Assembly: GCA_965199245.1 (NCBI GenBank)
Contig: CBDAQP010000003.1
Span: forward strand, 744,001-808,000
Source: Carbonatibacter sp965199245
GTDB taxonomy: Bacteria > Pseudomonadota > Alphaproteobacteria > Kiloniellales > Kiloniellaceae
Length of the DNA: 64,000 nucleotides
Direction of reading: 5' to 3'
The first letter of the stretch is position 1. The number at the start of each line of letters is the position of its first letter. This document shows positions 56,890-64,000 of the stretch, one piece after another. The notes below the pieces were generated by a model. The model made no database searches. It was not told where the DNA came from and saw nothing but the letters and a program-made list of their open reading frames with translations. The position numbers were made by a program, and so were the translations under genes.

Positions 56890-57789
56890 TTAAAAACGGA
56901 GACCAAAGAAACGATAAAGACGAATTTCGCCGCCCTTGAGAAAGCGCACACGCTCTGCCCACATCTCGACCTCTTTCAAAATAACCTCGCCTATATGTTC
57001 AGGGATTTTCTTGTTTTCCATGTTTTCGGCAAATTCAGCCCAGCACCCTTCGACGAGATCGATATATTTTTCGCTAATGTCTTCGGTAAGACGAACATCA
57101 ATATCATTCTTTGTCATGGCCTCCACATATTCCCCCACCCGCCAGAGATCACAGTCATAAGGTTCGTTGTTATTCCAGCTTTCTACAAGTTGGCTTGCGT
57201 CCTCGTCCTTACTGCCCGAGAGCACAAAGTCGGTAAAGAGGGCCTGCCCTTGAGGTTTGAGCGACTTAAAAAGACCTGTCATCAACAGATTTCGTCCTAG
57301 GTAGCTATAAAGAATTTCTTTTGAAAAAACACAGTCGAATGACCCCTGTTTAAATTGTTGGGACACGGGGTCAAAGCTCTTGATCGGTGCTTTCTTGCCC
57401 AAGCCTGCGCGCCGTGAAATATCCATACCGCGTTCGGCGAGAGTGGCATCTGCTTCCATTGCATTGACCCAGACTCCGAATTCCTCTGCCATCAAACGCG
57501 CGGCTCCGCCGAGACCAGAGCCGACATCCGCAACCGACATCGACGAATTCAACCCAAAAGGTTTGAGAAGTTCCATAATGTAATGCCGCTCACCCGGTGA
57601 AGAATAGCCCTCCCCCCAGAGGTCTTGGAGTACTTCGAGGCGCGCAGCGCGTTTTTCTCGCTCTGTAAGAACGCGCACTTCTCTTCTGACGCGCTTGTGT
57701 TCTTTTTGAACCCGAATGTCATAACCATTCCACCACGCCAACGCTTTTTCAGTGAGGCTGATTTTCGCCGATGACCTTTTTTCACTCAA
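56890..57789 (-). CDS. SAM-dependent methyltransferase, class I
   Basis: A predicted small-molecule or lipid methyltransferase of unknown substrate. An N-terminal part of about 80 residues is helical and highly charged (RVQKEHKRVRREVRVLTERE). The Rossmann domain follows, with the SAM loop VADVGSGLGGAARLMAEEFG and the acidic strand end NAMEADATLAERGM, then FDCVFSKEILYSY. Its general look resembles phosphoethanolamine or sterol-type methyltransferases, but the match is only generic. I prefer a TTG at 57789 with GAGGA eight bases upstream (299 residues); a GTG at 57843 gives 317 residues. A terminator follows. Confidence 0.82.
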   Translation of the reverse strand: MSEKRSSAKISLTEKALAWWNGYDIRVQKEHKRVRREVRVLTEREKRAARLEVLQDLWGEGYSSPGERHYIMELLKPFGLNSSMSVADVGSGLGGAARLMAEEFGVWVNAMEADATLAERGMDISRRAGLGKKAPIKSFDPVSQQFKQGSFDCVFSKEILYSYLGRNLLMTGLFKSLKPQGQALFTDFVLSGSKDEDASQLVESWNNNEPYDCDLWRVGEYVEAMTKNDIDVRLTEDISEKYIDLVEGCWAEFAENMENKKIPEHIGEVILKEVEMWAERVRFLKGGEIRLYRFFGLRF

Positions 57790-57980
57790 CGTTTTTATCC
57801 TCTTTCGCGCATCTTGCCTTTTCCGGTTAGTCGCAAACAACACCTGAAAATAAAGATGACCCTATTATATAAAGCAAAATATCGCCCGGGAATAGTCCTG
57901 AATTTCAACAGAGGACGCCAAATCAGCGCGGGACTTGCCTTTTTCGCGCGGTTAGTCATGATGGCAGAGGGAAATAGCAA

Positions 57981-58168
57981 GAGTGCCTCTAAAAACCTCA
58001 AGCCGAAGTTTGCTGGCAGAAAAACCGTTTTCGAGAACCTCAGAATACTTTCATGTATTTGCGGATAACAGGTCATGTTGCACAGGTAAATCTGTCGTGT
58101 TACACGCGCACAAGTTTAAAACGGTTTGACGCACCAGACGACGAGGTTCAAGGTTTTGAGAGGTGCTC
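57981..58168 (+). repeat. Dispersed palindrome-ended repeat, copy C
   Basis: 188 bp, the longest copy. Left end GAGTGCCTCTAAAAACCTC, right end GAGGTTCAAGGTTTTGAG then AGGTGCTC (ends matching copy B). Core at 58009-58053 with TTTGCTGGCAG and CGTTTTCGAGAAC. The segment between the core and the right end is diverged from A and B. It stops 23 bases before the DjlA-like start, so it occupies the 5' leader or promoter of that gene. The rest of the 402-base gap shows no gene. Confidence 0.8.
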
Positions 58169-58191
58169 GCAAAGCGGGGAGCAGTCGCGAT

Positions 58192-58938
58192 ATGTCAATC
58201 TGGGGAAAGGTGCTGGGCGGAACAGCCGGGTTTATGATGGGGGGGCCAATTGGGGCCATGTTAGGCGGATTGGCCGGACATGCGGTTGACCGCCTGCGTG
58301 CTCAGGTTCTTGACGACGGGAACACAGCAGAACACGACGAAGGCACACGGCAGATCAGCTTTACCATTGGTATCATTGTTCTGGGTGCAAAAATGGCCAA
58401 GGCTGATGGCGTTGTCACCCGCGACGAAATCGAAGCCTTCAAACAGGTTTTTAAAATTTCTGCCGACGACATGAAACAGGTCGGACGGCTTTTCGACCGC
58501 GCCCGTCGCGATGCAACAGGCTTTGAACCCTATGCGAAGCAAATTGCAGAGATTTTCCATGATGACAAAGCTGTCCTCGAAGAATTACTTGGCGGGCTTT
58601 TTCATATTGCGCGGGCCGATGGTACCGTCACAAGGGACGAACTGACCTATCTGGAAACAATTGCGCAAATTTTTGGATTCAGTCCCCAGGACTGGGCGCG
58701 GATCAAGGCCCCGAACCTGCCACCGAATCGTCAAGACCCCTATCAAATTTTGGGTGTAACCCCTGATGCCACAGATACAGAAATCAAGACCGCACACCGC
58801 AAACTTGCCCTCGAAAACCACCCGGATCGCCTCATGGCACGAGGTTTGCCGCAGGAGTTTCTTGATCTGGCGAATGAAAAACTCGCCGCAGTGAATGTAG
58901 CGTGGGATGAGATCAAGAAACAGCGTGGCCTCAACTAG
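58192..58938 (+). CDS. DjlA-like TerB and J-domain protein
   Basis: A 248-residue protein that starts with a glycine-rich, membrane-associating segment (GGTAGFMMGGPIGAMLGGLA). A TerB-like all-helical domain follows at about residues 50-170 with acidic repeats (KADGVVTRDEIEAF, RADGTVTRDELTYL). A C-terminal J domain has DPYQILGVTPDATDTEIK and the HPD motif in LENHPDRLMARG. DjlA-type proteins stimulate DnaK at the membrane. I start at ATG 58192 rather than the upstream ATG at 58126, which is in repeat copy C. The ABC-F gene follows 12 bases later. Confidence 0.9.
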   Translation: MSIWGKVLGGTAGFMMGGPIGAMLGGLAGHAVDRLRAQVLDDGNTAEHDEGTRQISFTIGIIVLGAKMAKADGVVTRDEIEAFKQVFKISADDMKQVGRLFDRARRDATGFEPYAKQIAEIFHDDKAVLEELLGGLFHIARADGTVTRDELTYLETIAQIFGFSPQDWARIKAPNLPPNRQDPYQILGVTPDATDTEIKTAHRKLALENHPDRLMARGLPQEFLDLANEKLAAVNVAWDEIKKQRGLN

Positions 58939-58950
58939 GACTCACCCCCT

Positions 58951-60798
58951 GTGCGTTCCCTCGCAAGTTCTCCGCCCCTAGTTGCCTTACAGACAGCGAC
59001 TCTGCGTTTTGGCCGGAAGGTTCTTTTTGAAAAATTGTCCCTTGGTTTATCACACGGAGAACGAGTCTGCCTGGTCGGGCGCAATGGATCGGGCAAATCC
59101 ACATTGCTCAAAGCAGTTGCCGGATGCCAGGATCTGGACAGTGGTGAACGCTTTGTTCAACCGGGTTCTGTGATCGCCTATCTGCCACAGGATCCCGTTT
59201 TTGCACAGGGCGACACTGTGCGCGAACAAATCAGACAGGGCCTCCGCGATCCAGAAGCCGATCATCGTATTGAGGCCATCATGGATAGTTTTTCCCTGTC
59301 GGGGGCGCGTCTGTTGCGTGATCTGTCAGGTGGGGAAGCACGGCGTGTTGCGCTCGCCCGCGCACTGGTTTCAAAACCGGATGTCTTGCTCCTGGACGAG
59401 CCAACAAACCATCTCGACCTGCCGACAATTCAAATGCTCGAAGACGAACTCACCCGATTCAGAGGCGGGGTGATGGTGATCTCCCATGATCGCGCCTTTT
59501 TGACAGGGGTCACGCAGCAAACCCTGTTCCTCGACCGGGGGCAACTTCATCGAAACAACAAGGGATTCTCAGATTTTGAGCGTTGGGCTACAGAGTTGCA
59601 CGAACAAGAATGCCGAGACCTCGCCCGCCTTGGCAAAGCCATCGCCCGCGAGGAACATTGGCGACAACGCGGTGTCACCGCGCGGCGCAAACGCAACAGA
59701 GGCCGCCTGCATACACTCGAAGACCTGCGCCGCAAACGGATCGAATGGCAAAAAAAACCACAAACAGCGCAGTTCCGCACCGATCTTTCTGCCCTGGGTG
59801 GAGATGCAGTCATCGTTGCCAAAGACATCAGTAAATCTGTCACCGATGCCACGGGGCAGTCGCGTACAATCTTGAGCAATTTTTCAACGCGAATCAAACG
59901 TGGTGATCGCATCGGCATTATCGGCCCGAACGGTGCTGGAAAAACAACTCTCGTCAAACTCTTGATCGGGCAGGACAGCCCGGATCACGGATCGGTCCAG
60001 CTAGGTACTAACCTGAGCGTACACTACTTTGATCAAAAACGCGAAAACCTGGATGAAGCAACAACAGTCTGGGACACACTCGCCCCGGACGGGGGTGACT
60101 CCGTGATGGTTTTGGGGCAACAACGCCACGTCGTGTCTTACCTGAAAGATTTTCTATTCGACGAGGCACAAGCCCGCCAACCCGTACAGCGGCTTTCTGG
60201 TGGAGAGAAAAACCGTCTTTTGCTGGCGCGTATGTTGGCCCGTCCCGGGAATCTCATGGTTTTGGATGAACCAACGAATGATCTGGATTTGGACAGCCTC
60301 GATCTGCTGGCCGACCTGCTTGCTGATTACAAAGGAACCGTGATCCTCATCAGTCATGATCGTGATTTCCTTGACCGTCTCGTCACCGTCCTTTACCTCG
60401 TGAACGGCAGTGGGGATATTGTTGAACACAGTGGCGGGAACTGTGGTTCATTGATTCAAAAACCACACCAGGGCAAATCAGGACAAGACAAAAAACAGCC
60501 TGAAAAAAAACAAAACCCCCGCAAAGCCAAACAGCCCCGTAAACTAGGATATAGCGAGCAACGCGAACTCGACAACTTGCCCATTCTGATTGAAGAACTC
60601 ACCAGCAAACTGACCAGTGACCAGGACAGACTCGAACAGCGTGACCTCTTCTCACGCGATCCCACAGAGTTTATCCGACTGACCCAAACTCTACATGACA
60701 CGCAAGAGGCCCTGCGCCGCGCCGAAGAACGCTGGCTCGAATTGGAAGAAAAACGCGAAAATTTAAACACGGCCCCTTCGCACCGACAACACACATGA
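58951..60798 (+). CDS. uup: ABC-F family ATPase, Uup-like
   Basis: A soluble twin-ABC protein without membrane domains; ABC-F members act on the ribosome or on DNA-associated processes. Both nucleotide sites are complete: GRNGSGKST and GPNGAGKTT (Walker A), LSGGEARRVALARAL and LSGGEKNRLLLARML (signatures), LLLDEPTNHLD and LDEPTNDLDLDSLD (Walker B). A basic linker lies between the halves (TARRKRNRGRLHTLEDLRR). The C-terminal Lys/Gln-rich and coiled-coil tail (about residues 510-610) is typical of Uup. 615 residues from a GTG start. Its stop overlaps the amidase start. Confidence 0.9.
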   Translation: MRSLASSPPLVALQTATLRFGRKVLFEKLSLGLSHGERVCLVGRNGSGKSTLLKAVAGCQDLDSGERFVQPGSVIAYLPQDPVFAQGDTVREQIRQGLRDPEADHRIEAIMDSFSLSGARLLRDLSGGEARRVALARALVSKPDVLLLDEPTNHLDLPTIQMLEDELTRFRGGVMVISHDRAFLTGVTQQTLFLDRGQLHRNNKGFSDFERWATELHEQECRDLARLGKAIAREEHWRQRGVTARRKRNRGRLHTLEDLRRKRIEWQKKPQTAQFRTDLSALGGDAVIVAKDISKSVTDATGQSRTILSNFSTRIKRGDRIGIIGPNGAGKTTLVKLLIGQDSPDHGSVQLGTNLSVHYFDQKRENLDEATTVWDTLAPDGGDSVMVLGQQRHVVSYLKDFLFDEAQARQPVQRLSGGEKNRLLLARMLARPGNLMVLDEPTNDLDLDSLDLLADLLADYKGTVILISHDRDFLDRLVTVLYLVNGSGDIVEHSGGNCGSLIQKPHQGKSGQDKKQPEKKQNPRKAKQPRKLGYSEQRELDNLPILIEELTSKLTSDQDRLEQRDLFSRDPTEFIRLTQTLHDTQEALRRAEERWLELEEKRENLNTAPSHRQHT

Positions 60799-61490
60799 CA
60801 ATGGCATCCCCCAATCACAACGCCCGTCGCGCCGATGTTGATCTTTTGATTTTGCACTGTACAGCTATGTCCTGTGCGCAAGAAGCCCGTGCGCGCCTCT
60901 GTGATCCCAATTCTGGCGTTTCTGCACACTATCTGGTTTACGAAGACGGCCAAATTCAACAGCTCGTCAACGAGGATCGCCGGGCCTGGCATGCGGGAGT
61001 ATCCTTTTGGAAGGGGATAGAGGACGTCAATAGTCACGCCATCGGCATTGAAATTGCCAACCCCGGACAAAGCCCCTTCCCTGCTATACAGATGGCGGCT
61101 GTGACAGCTCTGTGCGGCAGTATCCTGTCCCGTCACTCCATTCCTGCACATGGTGTTTTGGGGCATTCTGATGTTGCCCCAATGCGCAAAGAGGATCCGG
61201 GTGAATTTTTTGACTGGGCCGGGTTGGCAGAGGTGGGCATTGGACTCTGGCCACCACAGTCGCAGGTCAAACGTGATAGACCTGTGTCAGATGCTGCCAC
61301 CATCGCGGCCCTTGCAGAAATTGGCTACAATCCGGCCCCGTCACTAACCACGAAAGAAACAATGGCAATTCTGCGTGCATTCCAACGTCATTTCTTACCC
61401 ACAAAGATCACGGGACAGGCCGATGGCCCAACACGCCAGAGAATCTCCGAAGTCAGGGATTGTTTCGCTCGTAGTCGCGAAAAGGTTTGA
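60795..61490 (+). CDS. N-acetylmuramoyl-L-alanine amidase, AmpD-type
   Basis: An amidase of the Amidase_2 family, which cleaves the lactyl-peptide bond in muropeptides. Zinc ligands are in LILHCTAM (His), HxxxxH-like region and GHSDVAPMRKEDPG (His and Asp); the substrate region GIEIANPG is typical. A small C-terminal helical region, about residues 170-225 (KETMAILRAFQRHFLPTKIT), looks like a peptidoglycan-binding domain. No signal peptide is seen, so it may recycle wall fragments in the cytoplasm as AmpD does. 231 residues. It overlaps the ABC-F stop by four bases. Confidence 0.9.
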   Translation: MTMASPNHNARRADVDLLILHCTAMSCAQEARARLCDPNSGVSAHYLVYEDGQIQQLVNEDRRAWHAGVSFWKGIEDVNSHAIGIEIANPGQSPFPAIQMAAVTALCGSILSRHSIPAHGVLGHSDVAPMRKEDPGEFFDWAGLAEVGIGLWPPQSQVKRDRPVSDAATIAALAEIGYNPAPSLTTKETMAILRAFQRHFLPTKITGQADGPTRQRISEVRDCFARSREKV

Positions 61491-61523
61491 CCCCGTCTCC
61501 CAAAAACCCTAGATCAGGGGCGG

Positions 61524-61976
61524 AGATCAGACGATCCGATGGTTGCTGCTTGCGACAGTGTCACAACTGAATCGGCAAGGAGAGGAAAGTCCGGGCTTCA
61601 CGGATACACGGTGCCGGATAACGTCCGGCGAGGGCAACCTCAGGGAAAGTGCCACAGAAAGCAAACCACCCCGACACCCACGTAGCCCAACACCTGCGTG
61701 AATCGAGGGGAAAGGGTGAAAAGGTGCGGTAAGAGCGCACCGCGCGACTGGCAACAGGAGCGGCAGGGTAAACCCCACCGGAAGCAAGACTAAATAGGGT
61801 TGACAGACCTGCGCGGACGAAAGAACGCCTGGGTCGGGTGGGTATTCGCACCGTCAACCGGGTCAGTTGCGCGAGCTGTCTGGTAACAGGCGGCCCAGAT
61901 GAATAACCATCCCCTGCCCAAACCAACTGGTTTCTGACGGGCAGAGGACAGAACCCGGCTTATGATCGTCTGATCT
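61524..61976 (+). ncRNA. rnpB: RNase P RNA (class A)
   Basis: The catalytic RNA of RNase P, which trims the 5' end of pre-tRNAs. The ends pair perfectly over 13 bases (AGATCAGACGATC at 61524-61536 with GATCGTCTGATCT at 61964-61976), which is helix P1. The hallmark GAGGAAAGTCCGGGCT lies near 61582, and AGGGTGAAAAGGTGCGGTAA and GGTAAACCCCACC-type segments follow. About 453 bases. Its 3' end abuts the stop codon of msrP on the other strand, within two bases. Confidence 0.95.
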
Positions 61977-61977
61977 C

Positions 61978-62922
61978 TTAGACAAAAAGCCGCTCTGCCT
62001 CACGCCCGCGATAGAGACCCGCGACCGATTCGGCGTAACCATTATATAACAGGGTTGGCACACGCTCACTTTGACCCAGGGGCTGTTCACTGGCCTGGCT
62101 CCAGCGCGGATGCGGGACAGCGGGATTGACGTTGGCCCAGAACCCATATTCGCTTCCCTGAATTTCTTCCCAAAAGGACAGCGGACGTTCCGCCGTAAAG
62201 CTCAGTCGGGTCACGGATTTAATTGACTTGAAGCCATATTTCCACGGCACGACCAGACGCAACGGCCCACCGTTCTGTGCGGGCAAATCCTGCCCATAAA
62301 GTCCCGTCGCCAAAAAGGCCAGATCGTGCGTCGCCTCATCAAGCGTCAAGCCCTCGACATAAGGCCAGGGATACCACGTTGCCTTTTGACCAGAAGCCAC
62401 GTCGGGCAGATGAAAACTTTCAAACCGTACATATTTGGCCTGCGACAGCGGACGGGCCAATGCCACCAGATCACGCAGGGCAAAACCCGTCCAGGGAACC
62501 GCCATTGACCAGGCTTCGACGCAACGATGACGATAAAGGCGTTCTTCGAGGGTAACGGCCTTGACCAGGTCATCAAGATCCATTTGGCGCGGTGACTCGA
62601 CCAAGCCGTCAATCGTCACCTGCCAGGGAGACACAGGTAATTTTTTAGCCTTGCGCCAAATATTTTTTGACGATCCAAACTCATAAAAATTATTGTGTTC
62701 TGTTGCCAGTCTTTCCACTGTCACAGGGCGATCCAATTGATAGCGTTCGTTGCGAACAGTACGCTCGGTCGCGCGAACCCCTTCCCCACCAGCCGACAAA
62801 ATCCCGCCGGACACCGCCCCTAACACTAAATTGCGAATGAAAGAGCGACGATTGAGATAACGACTTTGTGGTGTGATGTCACTTTCCTTGATATCCCACT
62901 CGCGCCGGATTTTAATAATCAT
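61978..62922 (-). CDS. msrP: Protein-methionine-sulfoxide reductase catalytic subunit MsrP
   Basis: MsrP is the periplasmic molybdopterin enzyme that reduces methionine sulfoxides in exported proteins. It has a twin-arginine signal (NRRSFIRNLVLGAVSG, about residues 25-45), then the molybdenum domain with the Cys ligand in HRCVEAWSMAVPWTGF and GGPLRLVVPWKYGFKSIK. The end VAGLYRGREAERLFV is family-like. 314 residues. Its heme-b partner MsrQ is not adjacent: the aminotransferase gene lies upstream. With msrA it gives two separate methionine-sulfoxide repair systems. Confidence 0.93.
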   Translation of the reverse strand: MIIKIRREWDIKESDITPQSRYLNRRSFIRNLVLGAVSGGILSAGGEGVRATERTVRNERYQLDRPVTVERLATEHNNFYEFGSSKNIWRKAKKLPVSPWQVTIDGLVESPRQMDLDDLVKAVTLEERLYRHRCVEAWSMAVPWTGFALRDLVALARPLSQAKYVRFESFHLPDVASGQKATWYPWPYVEGLTLDEATHDLAFLATGLYGQDLPAQNGGPLRLVVPWKYGFKSIKSVTRLSFTAERPLSFWEEIQGSEYGFWANVNPAVPHPRWSQASEQPLGQSERVPTLLYNGYAESVAGLYRGREAERLFV

Positions 62923-63006
62923 CGATGTCCCTTACTTCTTTGCCAAAGTCAACCGAGCGGCCTTTCGTGACCACAGAACATGAGCCTTTGCAGACAAACA
63001 CCGGGC

Positions 63007-64000
63007 TTAGGTTAAAGACTCACAGGCGCGCTTGATCCGTGTGCAGGCTTCGCGCAACAGTTCAGTCGAGGTTGCATAGGAAATTCTGAAATAAGGCGAC
63101 AGACCAAAAGCTGCCCCTTGAACGGCAGCAACGCCAACAAAGTCCAGCAAAAAGGCGACAAAATCACCATCTGACTCCAGACGCTTTCCCTCTGGCGTTG
63201 TCTTGCCAATCACGCCTTCGCAGGACGGATAGACATAAAAAGCTCCTTCGGGCGTTGCACACTGCAAACCGGGGCAATCGTTGAGCATCTCAACCACCAA
63301 ATCGCGCCGCTGTTTAAAGACATCATTGTGTTCCTTGATAAAGGATTGACTGCCGTTCAGGGCTTCAGCCGCCGCCGCCTGGGACACAGAACAGGGATTA
63401 GAGGTACTCTGTGACTGAATTTTCCCCATCGCCCGAATCAATTCCACCGGCCCCGCCGCATAGCCAATCCGCCAGCCTGTCATGCAGTAGGCTTTGGACA
63501 CACCATTGACCGTCAGCGTCCGGTCTTTCAGCTCGGGGGCAACCTGAACGACGGTACAAAAATTAAAATCATCGTAAACCAGCTTTTCATACATATCATC
63601 GGTCATCACCATGACATGCTCATAACGCGCCAGAACATCAGTCAGGCGTTTCAGTTCTTCGCGACTATAGGCCGCACCCGTTGGATTGGAGGGCGAATTG
63701 AGCAAAACCCAGCGCGTCTTTTCGTTCATCGCATCTTCTAAATCGTCGGGCTGGAGCTTGAAATGATTGCTCTGTGTGCAGGGAACAACAACTGGCTCCC
63801 CCCCCGCCAACAAAACCATGTCGGGATAAGACACCCAGAACGGGGCAGGAATAATAACCTCATCCCCCGGATTAAGCGTCGCCATAAAGGCATTATAAAG
63901 CACCTGCTTCCCGCCTGTTCCCACGGTAATCTCAGCCGGTTCATAGTGCAGGCCATGATCGCGTTTGAACTTTGCACAGATGGCCTGTTTCAATACAGGT
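63007..64000 (-). CDS. Aspartate aminotransferase (class I), N-terminus beyond window
   Basis: A PLP aminotransferase of the alphaproteobacterial AatA (subgroup 1b) type, probably aspartate/2-oxoglutarate. It contains VGTGGKQVLYNAFMAT, PAPFWVSYPDMV, LNSPSNPTGAAYS and the PLP-lysine region NGVSKAYCMTGWRIGYAAGP (a Cys after AY where Ala is usual). Arg in the FRISYAT segment near the end binds the substrate carboxylate. The frame stays open to the window edge, so about 70 N-terminal residues are missing; the TTG at 63993 is not the start. It lies upstream of msrP on the same strand. Confidence 0.92.
   Translation of the reverse strand, partial: PVLKQAICAKFKRDHGLHYEPAEITVGTGGKQVLYNAFMATLNPGDEVIIPAPFWVSYPDMVLLAGGEPVVVPCTQSNHFKLQPDDLEDAMNEKTRWVLLNSPSNPTGAAYSREELKRLTDVLARYEHVMVMTDDMYEKLVYDDFNFCTVVQVAPELKDRTLTVNGVSKAYCMTGWRIGYAAGPVELIRAMGKIQSQSTSNPCSVSQAAAAEALNGSQSFIKEHNDVFKQRRDLVVEMLNDCPGLQCATPEGAFYVYPSCEGVIGKTTPEGKRLESDGDFVAFLLDFVGVAAVQGAAFGLSPYFRISYATSTELLREACTRIKRACESLT

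Overview
The window is chromosomal DNA from an alphaproteobacterium, probably of a Rhodospirillales-like lineage. The evidence is indirect. There is an rRNA operon of the order 16S, tRNA-Ile, tRNA-Ala, 23S, 5S, tRNA-fMet. There is a hemC-hemD-Mic60-hemY cluster next to tsaD-gpsA, a NadQ-type regulator beside nadABC, a 41-residue L36 protein, and an FtsZ ending in LDIPAFLRRQAN. Genus cannot be read from the sequence alone. Base composition is moderate (about half G+C by eye), apart from one AT-richer island.

Layout. 1-8.9 kb: the tail of the division/cell-wall cluster (ftsA end, ftsZ, lpxC, bamD) followed by recN and ligA. 8.9-11.9 kb: a small unknown gene, tadA, a divergent rluB-like/rsmD pair and an unknown gene. 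12.0-15.5 kb: an AT-richer two-gene operon encoding a multi-pass membrane protein and a 756-residue soluble protein, neither recognisable; this is the best candidate for an undescribed system. 15.6-20.7 kb: a complete rRNA operon on the minus strand. 21.2-26.2 kb: msrA, the NAD regulator nadQ and its likely target operon nadABC. 26.3-32.2 kb: metF, then dnaN-recF-gyrB, a set often found near the replication origin. 32.3-35.6 kb: argH with a short LptM-like lipoprotein, a TlpA-like thioredoxin, a GntR regulator and a frameshifted yciI. 35.6-42.3 kb: tsaD-gpsA divergent from hemC-hemD-mic60-hemY. 42.5-48.4 kb: a Bax-inhibitor-1 family protein, recQ, hldE, purH. 48.4-51.5 kb: ispH-thrB-rnhA and a divergent lipoprotein. 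51.6-56.5 kb: a glycine-cleavage operon gcvT-gcvH-gcvP under a tandem glycine riboswitch with a clear promoter. 56.6-64 kb: rpmJ (L36), a methyltransferase, a DjlA-like co-chaperone, an ABC-F ATPase, an AmpD-type amidase, the RNase P RNA, msrP and the incomplete aspartate aminotransferase gene.

Threads across the window: (i) a dispersed family of 80-190 bp elements with palindromic ends occurs four times, hugging gene ends or starts. (ii) Genes are packed tightly, with many 4-nt ATGA/GTGA overlaps, and one divergent pair shares a CATG for both start codons. (iii) Sulfur-oxidation repair is represented twice (msrA, msrP). (iv) The rRNA operon direction and an apparent strand-composition change suggest, without proof, a replication origin between about 21 and 27 kb.
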